Assembly (NCBI GenBank): GCA_964555285.1
Contig: CAZKRM010000005.1
Location: 62,001 to 126,000 of the forward strand
Length of the DNA stretch: 64,000 bases
From: JBBIQV01 sp964555285
GTDB lineage: Bacteria; Nitrospirota; Nitrospiria; Nitrospirales; Nitrospiraceae
Reading direction: 5' to 3'
The position numbers and the translations under genes were made by a program. Positions 9,116 through 17,740 of this stretch are shown piece by piece (position 1 is the first letter of the stretch; each line of letters opens with the position of its first letter). The notes beneath the pieces were generated by a model. It did not search any database and was not told the DNA's origin. It saw only the letters and a program-made list of their open reading frames with translations.

Positions 9116-9493
9116 ATGATCAGCACCCGATTCATCTTGCGGACATATCGTCGTTTTCCGATTTACTGTCCCTTTTACTACCACGGCGATGGGTTTGTCG
9201 GCCAAGGGACGGTGTGGAACCTCTCCTCCAGCGGGTGGCGAGCGAGCGGCGACCAACCCGTCCTCCCCGGCATGAACCTCGCGCTTCGCCTGTTTCTGCC
9301 GGACCAGGTCAGGGCGGTCGAAGTGGAATGCGCCACCGTGCAGTGGCTGAGAGGCCAGGAATTCGGATTACAGATCGTCACCATCCAACCTGAGGCGGAG
9401 GCACGACTTCATCGATACATCACGTCGCTCGTGAACACTCGCCTGCCCGCCGGCTCGAACGTCTCTTCCCTCACCAATGGCCAGGGCGCGTAG
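9116..9493 (+). CDS. PilZ-domain protein
   Basis: The product has 125 residues that match the PilZ fold: a basic N-terminal RTYRRFPIYCPFYY segment and the later motif NLSSSGWRASG, corresponding to the RxxxR and D/NxSxxG motifs that bind cyclic di-GMP. The RRF-type arginines are present, but the second motif starts with N rather than D, as in many PilZ proteins. A GGGGGG-rich ribosome site precedes the ATG. A diguanylate cyclase is encoded at 37294, so c-di-GMP signalling exists in this organism. Confidence 0.85.
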   Translation: MISTRFILRTYRRFPIYCPFYYHGDGFVGQGTVWNLSSSGWRASGDQPVLPGMNLALRLFLPDQVRAVEVECATVQWLRGQEFGLQIVTIQPEAEARLHRYITSLVNTRLPAGSNVSSLTNGQGA

Positions 9494-9594
9494 CCTGGCG
9501 TACTGCCCACACCACGTTCCGTGCATGCGCAGAATCGCGCTTTCCTTGCCAGCCTTCCGACCATCGGCTAGACTTTCCCCTCAGAGCTTGCACG

Positions 9595-10878
9595 ATGTCA
9601 CGATCACGATCTGCCGAACAGCCGCGGGGAAAGTCCAAGCACGCGGCCGCCGTCGAAGAACTCACACGCGGCATCGAGAAATTCCGGGAATTGCTCGCCC
9701 AAGTCGAAGATCTCAGCAGGGAAGGTTTTCCCTACCGCGATGCGGTTCGGGCACGAGCCGAATTGCATATCCGTCACAGCATCAAGCGCATCTTCGGGGA
9801 CAAGTCGCCAGAATACCAAAGGTATAAGGCCCACAAGCTTCGCATTAATAGCCCTGAGGAAACGGCACACAGCATTGTGTTGCTGGAAGGACTGATCGCA
9901 TCGCTGGAAAACCGCAAGCTCGATTTGCTCGGCATCAAACCAGCCCCTCCTCTACCCGACACGTCTTCTCACTCGCAGCCCGCTCAAGCTCGTCCCCATC
10001 TGTCCCTCGTACCGCCCCCTGGCGCCCCGACACAGGAGACCATCACCCCGATGGCAGGAACGGAAGCTCCTGTCGCACCTTCGCCCATCACCATGTCGGT
10101 GGCGTTCACGACAAATCTGGACCCTTCATTTGCGCCGCCGATACCGTCCACGAACCGGATTCCTTCTACTCCAGGCGCAGATCGAGCAGGAGCAACTGGA
10201 CCGGCGCCGACACCGGCATTCCTTGCATCCGTTCCTGTCCAGGAAGCGAACGCCTGTCCGCCGGTTTCGACTCCCTCCCCGGCTCACTCGTCTGAATCGA
10301 GGACGGAAGAACCTGCCGCATCGATCGCTCCGTTACCGGCGTCCGTCGGAAGAATTGCCGAGCCTTCCGCTTCAACCGCTCAACCTCAAGCCGGCTCGAA
10401 GATAGGAGTTGGTCCTGCGCTCGATCCGTTGGAGCAGGTGCGAAAGCTCTGTTCCCGCTTCCATGCCGTCGTCAGGCAGATGCGCCTCCGTCGAGAATAC
10501 CGGGCCACGTTGGAGGTGGAGGACGAGTACGATGTCCAGGATCTCCTCCACGCGCTCCTCCGGCTGGAGTTCGACGAGATCGAGATTGAAGATTGGACGC
10601 CCAGCTATACCGAGGGAGGAAATCGAACGACCTTCTTCCTGGCGAAGAACACCATCGCCGTCGTCGTCAAGAAAACCAGGCCGGGACTCGGCGGGCGGGA
10701 AGTCGCCGAGCAAGTGCAGATCGACTCCGAACGCTATCGCGCGCGAAAGCACTGCGGCACGCTCTTGTGTTTCGTCTATGACCCCGAAGGCCGCATCGGC
10801 AATCCTCGGGGATTCGAGTCCGATTTGACCAGCGTGAGCGATCAGTACACCATTGATGTCGTTGTCGCGCCGAAGTAG
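9595..10878 (+). CDS. Protein with C-terminal DpnII/MboI-like domain lacking catalytic acids
   Basis: The product has 427 residues in three parts: a helical N-terminus (1-120), a Pro/Ser/Ala-rich, probably disordered linker (about 120-285), and a C-terminal domain (about 300-427) resembling the DpnII/MboI-type PD-(D/E)xK fold family. The segments VKKTRPGL, EQVQIDSERYR and CFVYDPEGRIGNPRG support this. In family members I would expect Asp and then Glu-x-Lys at the active site. Here these positions read Thr346, Val357 and Lys359, so nuclease activity seems lost and a binding or scaffolding role is more likely. No methylase is nearby. The family assignment is from memory of the motif. Confidence 0.72.
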   Translation: MSRSRSAEQPRGKSKHAAAVEELTRGIEKFRELLAQVEDLSREGFPYRDAVRARAELHIRHSIKRIFGDKSPEYQRYKAHKLRINSPEETAHSIVLLEGLIASLENRKLDLLGIKPAPPLPDTSSHSQPAQARPHLSLVPPPGAPTQETITPMAGTEAPVAPSPITMSVAFTTNLDPSFAPPIPSTNRIPSTPGADRAGATGPAPTPAFLASVPVQEANACPPVSTPSPAHSSESRTEEPAASIAPLPASVGRIAEPSASTAQPQAGSKIGVGPALDPLEQVRKLCSRFHAVVRQMRLRREYRATLEVEDEYDVQDLLHALLRLEFDEIEIEDWTPSYTEGGNRTTFFLAKNTIAVVVKKTRPGLGGREVAEQVQIDSERYRARKHCGTLLCFVYDPEGRIGNPRGFESDLTSVSDQYTIDVVVAPK

Positions 10879-11051
10879 GGACTATCATGCTGAAGAAACC
10901 AAAGAAGCTCCGAGAAACCCCCTTCACATCGAGTAAGGCCACTGAATCGGCTGTCTTGACTTCCGAGCGGGGTATCCGCTACGTTTCCTCTCCAGCCGCG
11001 AGTCAGACGGTTCCATATACAATTCAGATCCCTACCAATGGAGAAGCGTTG

Positions 11052-11306
11052 ATGTCCGATCGAGCCTATGTGTTGATTAACGTGCTGCCGGGACAAACGA
11101 CCGCCGTCGTGCGCGCGTTGTCCGACATCAAAGAGATCAAGACGATCGACCCCTGCTGGGGAAAACCCGACATCGTCGTCGTCGTCGAAGTCCCGGACCA
11201 AGATGCGCTCACGCAGTTGGTGTTGACCAAGATCCACTCGATCGAGGGTGTCGCCCAAACCGACACTCACCTCGTGTACCGGTTGAAAGACTCCAAACAA
11301 CGGTGA
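11052..11306 (+). CDS. Stand-alone Lrp/AsnC ligand-binding (RAM) domain protein
   Basis: The ATG at 11052 has a GGAGA ribosome site and yields 84 residues. An upstream in-frame start at 10887 would add a low-complexity basic leader and is less likely. The whole protein is an AsnC_trans_reg domain (YVLINVLPGQTTAVVRAL, KTIDPCWGKPDIVVVV, EGVAQTDTHLVY) with no DNA-binding helix-turn-helix. Such proteins bind amino acids or assemble as oligomeric sensors. It overlaps the next gene by four bases (GTGA). Confidence 0.85.
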   Translation: MSDRAYVLINVLPGQTTAVVRALSDIKEIKTIDPCWGKPDIVVVVEVPDQDALTQLVLTKIHSIEGVAQTDTHLVYRLKDSKQR

Positions 11307-11749
11307 GGCACGCGTCCATCACTCTCGTCTTAGTGGCAGCCGTCCTGCTGATCGGCGGCTGCTCCAGCGTTCCTGTGCAGCATGCTCCCGACATCGTAGA
11401 AGACACGCTCCCTCTGCCGGCCGATCGCGTGCGACAGGCCGTCGCCGATGTCCTGACTGCAGGGGGATACGACGTTGAAGAGGACTCGAACGGCAACCTA
11501 CGAACCGGCTACCGGGAAGAAATCGGCGGGCCCTGGAATTGGCTGTTACAGTGGCGGTTCGGGGTCGGCAAAAGTCGCGTGGAAGCGACCGTCACGCCCC
11601 TCCAAGACACCAGCACGCGGTTGAAGCTCCACGCGATGTACGAGTCGAAAGACGGCCTGTTCGCGAGCTGGGAAGACTCTCCGACAGCCTTGCCGCAGAG
11701 CGCCGCGAATCAGCTCCGCCTCATCAAGAACAAGCTCCAGCTCTTGTAA
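11303..11749 (+). CDS. Lipoprotein, function unknown
   Basis: The GTG start overlaps the preceding stop by four bases, so the two genes are translationally coupled. The 148-residue product has a lipoprotein signal with lipobox LIGGC. The mature part begins SSVPVQHAPD and contains a domain of about 100 residues with alternating strands and helices (RVRQAVADVLTAGGYDVEE). It ends directly against the convergent regulator gene: the two stop codons are adjacent at 11749/11750 with no room for a terminator hairpin. Confidence 0.8.
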   Translation: MRHASITLVLVAAVLLIGGCSSVPVQHAPDIVEDTLPLPADRVRQAVADVLTAGGYDVEEDSNGNLRTGYREEIGGPWNWLLQWRFGVGKSRVEATVTPLQDTSTRLKLHAMYESKDGLFASWEDSPTALPQSAANQLRLIKNKLQLL

Positions 11750-13159
11750 TCAGTCCCCCTCGGCCCCCTCGCGGTCCTCGCCTAGATCGAGACCGAACCG
11801 TTCTGCCATTCGGTACAGAGTCCGCCGATCGATCCCGAGAATCTTCGCGGCCTTCACCTTGTTCCCCTTGGTTTCTTTCAGCACCCGAACCAAGTGCCGC
11901 TTCTCGACTTCCTCCAGCGTCAGCATCGCCTCGACCGACTCTGCTTCTTTGCCGGGCTTCAGGTCTTCGGCGCCGGCCTGGCCTTGTCGGATGGCCTCAG
12001 GAAGGTCCTCCGGCATGATCAGCGGACCGTGACTCAGCGACACGGCTCGCTCAATCGCATTTTCCAGCTCCCTCACGTTGCCCGGCCATCGATAGTGTTT
12101 GAGCAGCGCGATCGTCTCCGGCAGGAACCCTTTCACCGGATGGGCGGCGTCGCCCGCAAACTTCTGCAGGAAATGATGCGCGAGCATCGGGATATCCTCG
12201 CGTCGATCCACCAGGGAGGGCAACACGATCCGCACGACGTTGAGACGGTAGTAGAGATCGTCGCGGAATTTCCCCTCCTTCACCTGGGCGGCCAAATCCC
12301 GATTGGTCGCCGCGATGATCCGGACATCGACCTTCACCGACCCGGTTCCTCCGACACGCCGGACTTCCTGATCCTGCATCACCCGCAGCAACTTCACTTG
12401 CAACGCAGATCCCAGATCGCCGATTTCATCCAGGAACAACGTCCCGCCGTTCGCCGCCTCGAAGAGCCCGGTCTTGGCGCCGGTGGCGCCGGTAAAGGCC
12501 CCCTTCTCGTGGCCGAACATCTCGGATTCCAGCAACGTATCGGGCAGCGCCGCGCAGTTGACCGGGATGAAGGGCCGCTTGCATCGCGGGCTGTTCGCGT
12601 GGATGGCCCGGGCAATCAGTTCTTTGCCGGTCCCGCTCTCGCCCTCGAGCAACACGGTGCTCCGCCCCTCCGACACACGCGCAACCAGCTTGTAGACCTC
12701 CAACATGGCGGGGCTGCTGCCCACGAGCCATGTCCACTCTGCACGCTCTTTCAGTTCTTCCCGGAATCGAGCATTGTCCCGAACGAGGCGAGCGTGTTCG
12801 AGGCTCCGTTGCACGACGAGCTTGATTTCCTCTTTCTTGAACGGTTTCGCCAGATAATCGTAGGCCCCCTGTTTGATCGCCTCGATCGCACCCTCCAGCG
12901 ACCCGAACGCCGTCAGCAGGACGATCGACGTATCGGGGCTGAACCGCTTGAACTCACGCAAGACCGCCAACCCATCCACCGTCTCCATGCGAATATCCGT
13001 GAGCACGAGATCGGCTCTCGTCTGGCGTCCCCGCTCGATGGCCTCGCGGCCGTTCGAGAACGCCTCCACCTCGTACCCCTCCTTTTTCAGCGCCTCGGCA
13101 AGCAGATCCCGCGCGACCGCATCGTCATCGACCACAATAATTCTCGCCGGTGCCTGCAT
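11750..13159 (-). CDS. Sigma54-dependent NtrC-family response regulator
   Basis: The product has 469 residues. The receiver domain (about 5-120) carries the acidic pocket VVDDD and phospho-acceptor Asp55 (LVLTDIRM). The AAA+ domain (about 145-375) has Walker A GESGTGKE, the sigma54 contact loop GAFTGA and the arginine-rich sensor 2 region (WPGNVRELENAIERA). The Fis-type helix-turn-helix at the C-terminus reads KVKAAKILGIDRRTLYR. It lies ten bases downstream of the histidine kinase at 13170-14324, its likely partner. It should activate RpoN promoters; I found no -24/-12 promoter in this window. Confidence 0.95.
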   Translation of the reverse strand: MQAPARIIVVDDDAVARDLLAEALKKEGYEVEAFSNGREAIERGRQTRADLVLTDIRMETVDGLAVLREFKRFSPDTSIVLLTAFGSLEGAIEAIKQGAYDYLAKPFKKEEIKLVVQRSLEHARLVRDNARFREELKERAEWTWLVGSSPAMLEVYKLVARVSEGRSTVLLEGESGTGKELIARAIHANSPRCKRPFIPVNCAALPDTLLESEMFGHEKGAFTGATGAKTGLFEAANGGTLFLDEIGDLGSALQVKLLRVMQDQEVRRVGGTGSVKVDVRIIAATNRDLAAQVKEGKFRDDLYYRLNVVRIVLPSLVDRREDIPMLAHHFLQKFAGDAAHPVKGFLPETIALLKHYRWPGNVRELENAIERAVSLSHGPLIMPEDLPEAIRQGQAGAEDLKPGKEAESVEAMLTLEEVEKRHLVRVLKETKGNKVKAAKILGIDRRTLYRMAERFGLDLGEDREGAEGD

Positions 13160-13169
13160 CCTCGCCCTC

Positions 13170-14324
13170 CTACACGACGCTCACGGGATCTGCCTTGAGC
13201 CCAGGCAACGCCACGACCACGCTGGTGCCCTTCCCCATTTCGCTCTCGATCGACAATCCGCCACCGTGGGCCACCACGGTTTCCCGACTGAGAAACAAAC
13301 CCAATCCGGTGCCCTTCCCCACCGCCTTGGTGGTAAAAAACGGCTGGAAGGCTTTCTGCAGGTCTTCTTGGGGCATTCCGGACCCCGTGTCCCGCACCGT
13401 AAGCGTGACCATAGTATCAGGGGCAACCTGCCCGGTTCGCTTGGCTGCGTCCACTTCCTCAACCGATGGTGGCCGCGAGCCGACTGAGATCCGCACTTCT
13501 CCGTGCGTCGCCGTCGCCGCCAATGCGTTGGCGAGCAGATTGACCATCACCTGATGGATCCGCTCCGCATCGGCCCATACCATCAGGGTGCCCGGCATCG
13601 GATCGGTCGCGAGATGAACTCCTTTGGCATGATAGGCCGGTTCCATCAGCGCCGCCACCGGCTCGACGAGCCGCCCCACCGGCGTCCACGTCGGTTCGGG
13701 CTTACGCTGCCGGGTAGACGACAAGAGATCCTGGATGATACGGACCACGCGGGTGATCTGTTCGTCGATGATGCCGACCCGCTTCTTCATCTCCGGCGTC
13801 ACCCCGGCCTCCTCACCCAACGCCTGCACGTGCCAGGCAATGGAGTGCAACGGAGTCCCGACCTCGTGCGCGACCGAGGCGACCAGTTGCCCGACGGCAG
13901 CCAGGCGCTCGGACCGATTCAACCTGTCCTTCATCTCTACGAGCTGGGAGTTCGCGCGGAGCAGATTCTCGGTCTGCAGGGCGAGTGCGGCGCGGGCGGC
14001 CTCCTCACGGGCCTTTCGTTCCTCCCACGTCATGCCGATGTATGCGACCCCCGTCAAGACGCACACCACCACCGTCCGATTGATCACGGCCGACACGAAG
14101 CGGCCGGGCTTGGTCGGACGCAGCAAGCCGATATAGGTGGCCACCACGCACAAGGCGAGCGTCACCACCATCAGCTTGCGGCTCCTCAGGGTCGCCACCA
14201 AGAGGATCGGCAGCACCAGACCGTAGGCCCCGACCACGTTCGCCGGCACGAACGTCTCGAGGACGACGATCGCAAGAAACAGCGCTCCCGCGATGATGAG
14301 AACCAAGCGATCGCGTTTTTTCAT
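13170..14324 (-). CDS. Membrane sensor histidine kinase
   Basis: The product has 384 residues. Four hydrophobic segments (about 7-115) form an N-terminal membrane sensor without a large periplasmic loop. A coiled-coil linker follows, then HisKA with the H-box SVAHEVGTPLHS, and an HATPase_c domain (N-box NLLANALAATA, G1 DTGSGM, G2 GKGTGLGLFLS). It phosphorylates the NtrC-type regulator encoded ten bases downstream (inferred from adjacency). The start is the ATG at 14324, preceding the basic MKKRDR. Confidence 0.93.
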   Translation of the reverse strand: MKKRDRLVLIIAGALFLAIVVLETFVPANVVGAYGLVLPILLVATLRSRKLMVVTLALCVVATYIGLLRPTKPGRFVSAVINRTVVVCVLTGVAYIGMTWEERKAREEAARAALALQTENLLRANSQLVEMKDRLNRSERLAAVGQLVASVAHEVGTPLHSIAWHVQALGEEAGVTPEMKKRVGIIDEQITRVVRIIQDLLSSTRQRKPEPTWTPVGRLVEPVAALMEPAYHAKGVHLATDPMPGTLMVWADAERIHQVMVNLLANALAATATHGEVRISVGSRPPSVEEVDAAKRTGQVAPDTMVTLTVRDTGSGMPQEDLQKAFQPFFTTKAVGKGTGLGLFLSRETVVAHGGGLSIESEMGKGTSVVVALPGLKADPVSVV

Positions 14325-14387
14325 GAGTCACTCGGCTGGGCCTGGAGGTATGAACTGTTCGAAGCAGGCCCTACCGTACGTTCTCTC

Positions 14388-16640
14388 TTACACAACCGAC
14401 CGTGTATGACGCAACAGGGCCGCCAGGAGCGGGCCCCGCTCATCCAGCCGGAGGTCTTCGAGATTCAGCGCGAGCTTCCGCGACCAGTTGGGGTGTTGAT
14501 CCACGGTACCCGGCACGTTGGTCTGCGCCACTTCGCCGATCAGATCGTCGAGGCTCACCAACATCACCCAACTGGGCGTGCGCCCGAGGTAGGCATACAC
14601 CGCGCGACAGAGATCGGGGCTCATCGTCGGCGCGCTCGCGGGATCTTCCGTCATCCCAGCCGGCAACAGTCCTTCGGCCTTCAACGCGTGTAAGATCCGC
14701 CCCTTTTCCTCTTGCCGCTCTTGCCAGGCGCGGGACTGCGCCTGTGTATCGGAAACAAGCCCTAAGCTCGTCCGAACCCGGATGTCCTCGCCGGTCCAGT
14801 AGCCGGCCAGCGTCGGCAGATCGTGCGTCGTGGCAACCGCAAGCGAGGCCGCGGGATACCAGCTCGGCGGCTTCCACGCCCCGTCCCACTGCCGCTCGAA
14901 ATAGAACACGCGATACGACAAGACCCGCGCCTGCGCGAGTCGTTCCCGAATCCAGTCCGGCACGGTTCCCAAGTCCTCGCCGATCACGAGCGTACGCGCG
15001 CGCATGCTTTCCAACGCCAGGATCGCCAGCAGATCTTCGGCGGGATAGTGGACATACGTGCCCGCCGACGCCGGCCTATCACGCGGGATCCAAAACAGCC
15101 GGAACAACGCCATCACGTGATCGAGCCGGATCGCGCCGCCTTGCTGAAGATTCTTCCGAACGAGCTGGGCAAACGGCCGATAGGCCGCGGCTCGGAGCCG
15201 CAGCGGATGCATCGGGGAGAATCCCCAGTTTTGTCCCGCAGGCGCAAAGGCATCCGGAGGCGCCCCGCAGTCGGCGCCCATCGCGAGGATGTCCTGGAAT
15301 ATCCAGGCATCCGCTCCGCAACGATCGCTCCCCAACGCCAGGTCGTGGTACAGCCCGACGGACATGCCGACGCTCCGCGTCCGATCGACGAGCGCCTTCA
15401 TCTGCGTCGCCGCCAGCCACTGGATATACTGAAACATCCTCACACGCTTGGAATGACGGCGCGCGAACTCGCGCGAGGCGGCAGATCGAGGAGACTGGTA
15501 TGGCTCCGGCCATTGTTGCCACACCGTCGAGGCCGACTGCACGAGCCGTCGTTCCTCGTCAAGAGCCTGGTACAGGGCGAACTGTTCCAGCGCCTCTCCT
15601 TCCTCCCGAACATACCGCTCGAACACCCACCCTCGTGCGCTCCTCGGTCGTGGAGACGGCTCATCGCCGACATAGTTCTGGCGAAGGAACTGCTTGTACA
15701 TCGGCTCAAGGATCGACCGTTTGAGCGCGGACACGGCGTCATAGTCGACGTGTTCGCTCTTTCTCAGGTGTTCGAGCGTCGTTTGAAACTCGCGATCCCG
15801 ATAGAGGCGTTGGGCATCGGCCGAGGTCTTGAACTCCGGGACCGATTCAAGGTCGAGATACACCTCATTCATGTAGAGCCGACTGTTGGGAGAGTAGGGA
15901 CTGATCGTGTACGGATGGGTATTCTTCAAGGCATGCAGCGGATTCAGGCCGATCACCCCGGCTCCTAACTCCTTCCCAGCCCACTCCGTCAGATCCGCGA
16001 GGTCGTGAAAATCGCCGATCCCCCAATTCCGAGTGGACCGCACCGAGTACAGCTGGAGGGACAACCCCCAGGTCCGCTGACCATCCAGCAATGCCTGAGG
16101 CACATAGCACTGTCGCGGTGCGATGATGACGTGGAGGGTTCCGGAAACGGCCGGGGTCGTTCCGAGCGAACCGGCGCGCAGGCCGTAATAGCCACAGGGC
16201 AGCCCCTGTTGAAGAGGCACGGACAGGCGAACATAACGGAGGTTGTCAACCACGGCGGCACCGTGGACCTCAAGCCCGGGTCCAGCTTCGCCATGAGCCA
16301 CCACCTCCCCCTGTTCTCCATGCATCTCCCAGACAATGCGAATGTCTTGTTCCCGACCTTCTTCGCAAGGCAGGCGGAATAACCAGCAACTGTCCCGCTC
16401 ATCCTCTCGGACTATGAGGACAGGATCACAGGGGGCTTTCCACGGAGACTCCTCCCATGCACGAAGTTCCCCCAGCAACGCCTCGCGTGTCTCCGTCTGG
16501 AACCCCATCGCCTTGAGGATGGCTCGCTTGGTATCCGCTGAGGTCACATGACGAGTGCCGGCGATATCGAAATACTCCGCCGCAATACCGGCTCGCTCGG
16601 CAAGAAGATCGAGGAACTCCTGTTCCGACTGCTCGTCCAT
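14388..16640 (-). CDS. malQ: 4-alpha-glucanotransferase (amylomaltase)
   Basis: The ATG at 16640 gives 750 residues; an in-frame TTG at 16676 would add 12. MalQ transfers alpha-1,4-glucan segments between acceptors in glycogen/maltodextrin metabolism. An N-terminal beta domain of about 190 residues precedes the GH77 barrel (SLQLYSVRSTRNWGIGDF). The catalytic nucleophile is in IRLDHVMAL, the acid/base Glu in VIGEDLGTVP and the third acid in TTHDLPTLAGYW. The family is typically 500 or 650-750 residues; this is the long E. coli-like form. No other glycogen gene is adjacent. Confidence 0.95.
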   Translation of the reverse strand: MDEQSEQEFLDLLAERAGIAAEYFDIAGTRHVTSADTKRAILKAMGFQTETREALLGELRAWEESPWKAPCDPVLIVREDERDSCWLFRLPCEEGREQDIRIVWEMHGEQGEVVAHGEAGPGLEVHGAAVVDNLRYVRLSVPLQQGLPCGYYGLRAGSLGTTPAVSGTLHVIIAPRQCYVPQALLDGQRTWGLSLQLYSVRSTRNWGIGDFHDLADLTEWAGKELGAGVIGLNPLHALKNTHPYTISPYSPNSRLYMNEVYLDLESVPEFKTSADAQRLYRDREFQTTLEHLRKSEHVDYDAVSALKRSILEPMYKQFLRQNYVGDEPSPRPRSARGWVFERYVREEGEALEQFALYQALDEERRLVQSASTVWQQWPEPYQSPRSAASREFARRHSKRVRMFQYIQWLAATQMKALVDRTRSVGMSVGLYHDLALGSDRCGADAWIFQDILAMGADCGAPPDAFAPAGQNWGFSPMHPLRLRAAAYRPFAQLVRKNLQQGGAIRLDHVMALFRLFWIPRDRPASAGTYVHYPAEDLLAILALESMRARTLVIGEDLGTVPDWIRERLAQARVLSYRVFYFERQWDGAWKPPSWYPAASLAVATTHDLPTLAGYWTGEDIRVRTSLGLVSDTQAQSRAWQERQEEKGRILHALKAEGLLPAGMTEDPASAPTMSPDLCRAVYAYLGRTPSWVMLVSLDDLIGEVAQTNVPGTVDQHPNWSRKLALNLEDLRLDERGPLLAALLRHTRSVV

Positions 16641-16758
16641 GCAGGGGAGTCTGAGTGAAGACTGTAGGCAAGTCAAGGCATCCTGTTGTCTTTGCAGGGC
16701 TTCAGGTAGAATGTGCGCCGGTGCGACACCACTCTCCTCGGTCCAACGATCAGTGTGA

Positions 16759-16786
16759 TTGACCGTTGTTCACGTGGTAGCATGAT
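16759..16786 (+). promoter_or_regulatory. Possible sigma70-type promoter
   Basis: TTGACC (16759-16764) and CATGAT (16781-16786) are 16 bases apart, in the divergent region between malQ and the gene at 16875. The -35 is good, the -10 moderate. Confidence 0.4.
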
Positions 16787-16874
16787 TGTATCGGCTGTCC
16801 GTGCTCCGAAGATTCATTGCCCATCGGCCTCCACGGCCTCTTGTGAATTCGCGCGAGAGAAAGGAAGGCGCCAC

Positions 16875-17609
16875 ATGACATCCTCACATCCCTTCCTCAG
16901 AGTCAGGTTGGTTCTCATCGCCCTCACGTGCGGTCTTAGTGCTGTGTTTCCACCGTCGGCAGACGCGCAAGGCCAACGCGTCGAAATCGTCGGGGACTAT
17001 CGCTACGCCTTTCATGACCCGGAAACCTTGGCAGACGCGAAAGCCGCCGCCTGCCGTGGAGCCCTGCGGGTGGCCATCGGCAATTCGCCCCTCGTCCGCG
17101 AACAGACCGCGTCGCTGGTCGATTCTCCCGCATTGAGCGAACTCGTCCACCTACTCGCTTCGAGTTACGCCAAAGACCAGGAAGTCATCGAGTATACTGA
17201 GAAGGGCCGGACCGTGTCGTGCAAAATCAAAGCAACGCTTCAATCTGACGAAGTCCAGAACGTCATCCGCGTGCACCTCAGTGGGGGCCAGGATGCGTCT
17301 GGACTCGACCAGAACCGCGCGTTGAAAATCCTGCATGTGCGGGAAGAGAAGGACGGGACGATCTTCGTGACCTTTCAGGCGCTCAAGCGCCTGGACTGGC
17401 TGGCCACGGCTTACGACGGAAGTTTGCGGGAAAGCGCCGACCTGATGGTCGATTTTTACGACGAGCAAGGGACATTGATTCGCACCGACCGCTACCCTGC
17501 CCGCAAAACGCTGTCAGGCGAAGACATCATGCATCCCGGAGAGATCGGGATCCGGAAGGTCACCAAACCGCTCATGGCCAGGTCCTATCGGGTTTGGCTC
17601 GTGAAATAA
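16875..17609 (+). CDS. Exported protein, function unknown
   Basis: The ATG at 16875 follows an AAGGAAGG ribosome site and encodes 244 residues; a longer frame from 16713 is rejected because the signal peptide starts here. The signal peptide (residues 1-30, cleavage after ADA) is followed by a domain in which residues about 45-70 resemble the LPP20/FlgT-N-type helical unit (DAKAAACRGALRVAIGNS), then a beta-rich region. A role in the envelope is likely. The resemblance is weak and should not be read as flagellar. Confidence 0.75.
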   Translation: MTSSHPFLRVRLVLIALTCGLSAVFPPSADAQGQRVEIVGDYRYAFHDPETLADAKAAACRGALRVAIGNSPLVREQTASLVDSPALSELVHLLASSYAKDQEVIEYTEKGRTVSCKIKATLQSDEVQNVIRVHLSGGQDASGLDQNRALKILHVREEKDGTIFVTFQALKRLDWLATAYDGSLRESADLMVDFYDEQGTLIRTDRYPARKTLSGEDIMHPGEIGIRKVTKPLMARSYRVWLVK

Positions 17610-17636
17610 AATAATAAGGAGCGCGCCGCAAACCCT

Positions 17637-17702
17637 GCGCCGTAGGCACCATGGAGTGACCCTGAGAGCACCAGCGCCGTCGGTACGAGCCGCCTACGGC
17701 GC
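17637..17702. terminator. Perfect 11-bp inverted repeat between convergent genes
   Basis: GCGCCGTAGGC (17637-17647) pairs exactly with GCCTACGGCGC (17692-17702) across a 44-base loop. It lies between the plus-strand gene ending at 17609 and the minus-strand gene ending at 17741, a position suited to a two-way stop signal. There is no T tract and the loop is long, so a factor-independent terminator is not certain. Confidence 0.4.
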
Positions 17703-17740
17703 ATTCTTCTCCAGCAAATTCCTCGAACGGCGCCACGACG

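Noticed and set aside
11894..13198. 434-residue plus-strand frame opposite the NtrC regulator
   Set aside because: It is the antisense of a clear sigma54 regulator, rich in Arg/His/Gln as GC-rich shadow frames are, with no ribosome site or recognisable domain.
13503..14693. 396-residue plus-strand frame opposite the histidine kinase and malQ
   Set aside because: It spans two real minus-strand genes and has His/Arg/Gln-rich composition without motifs.
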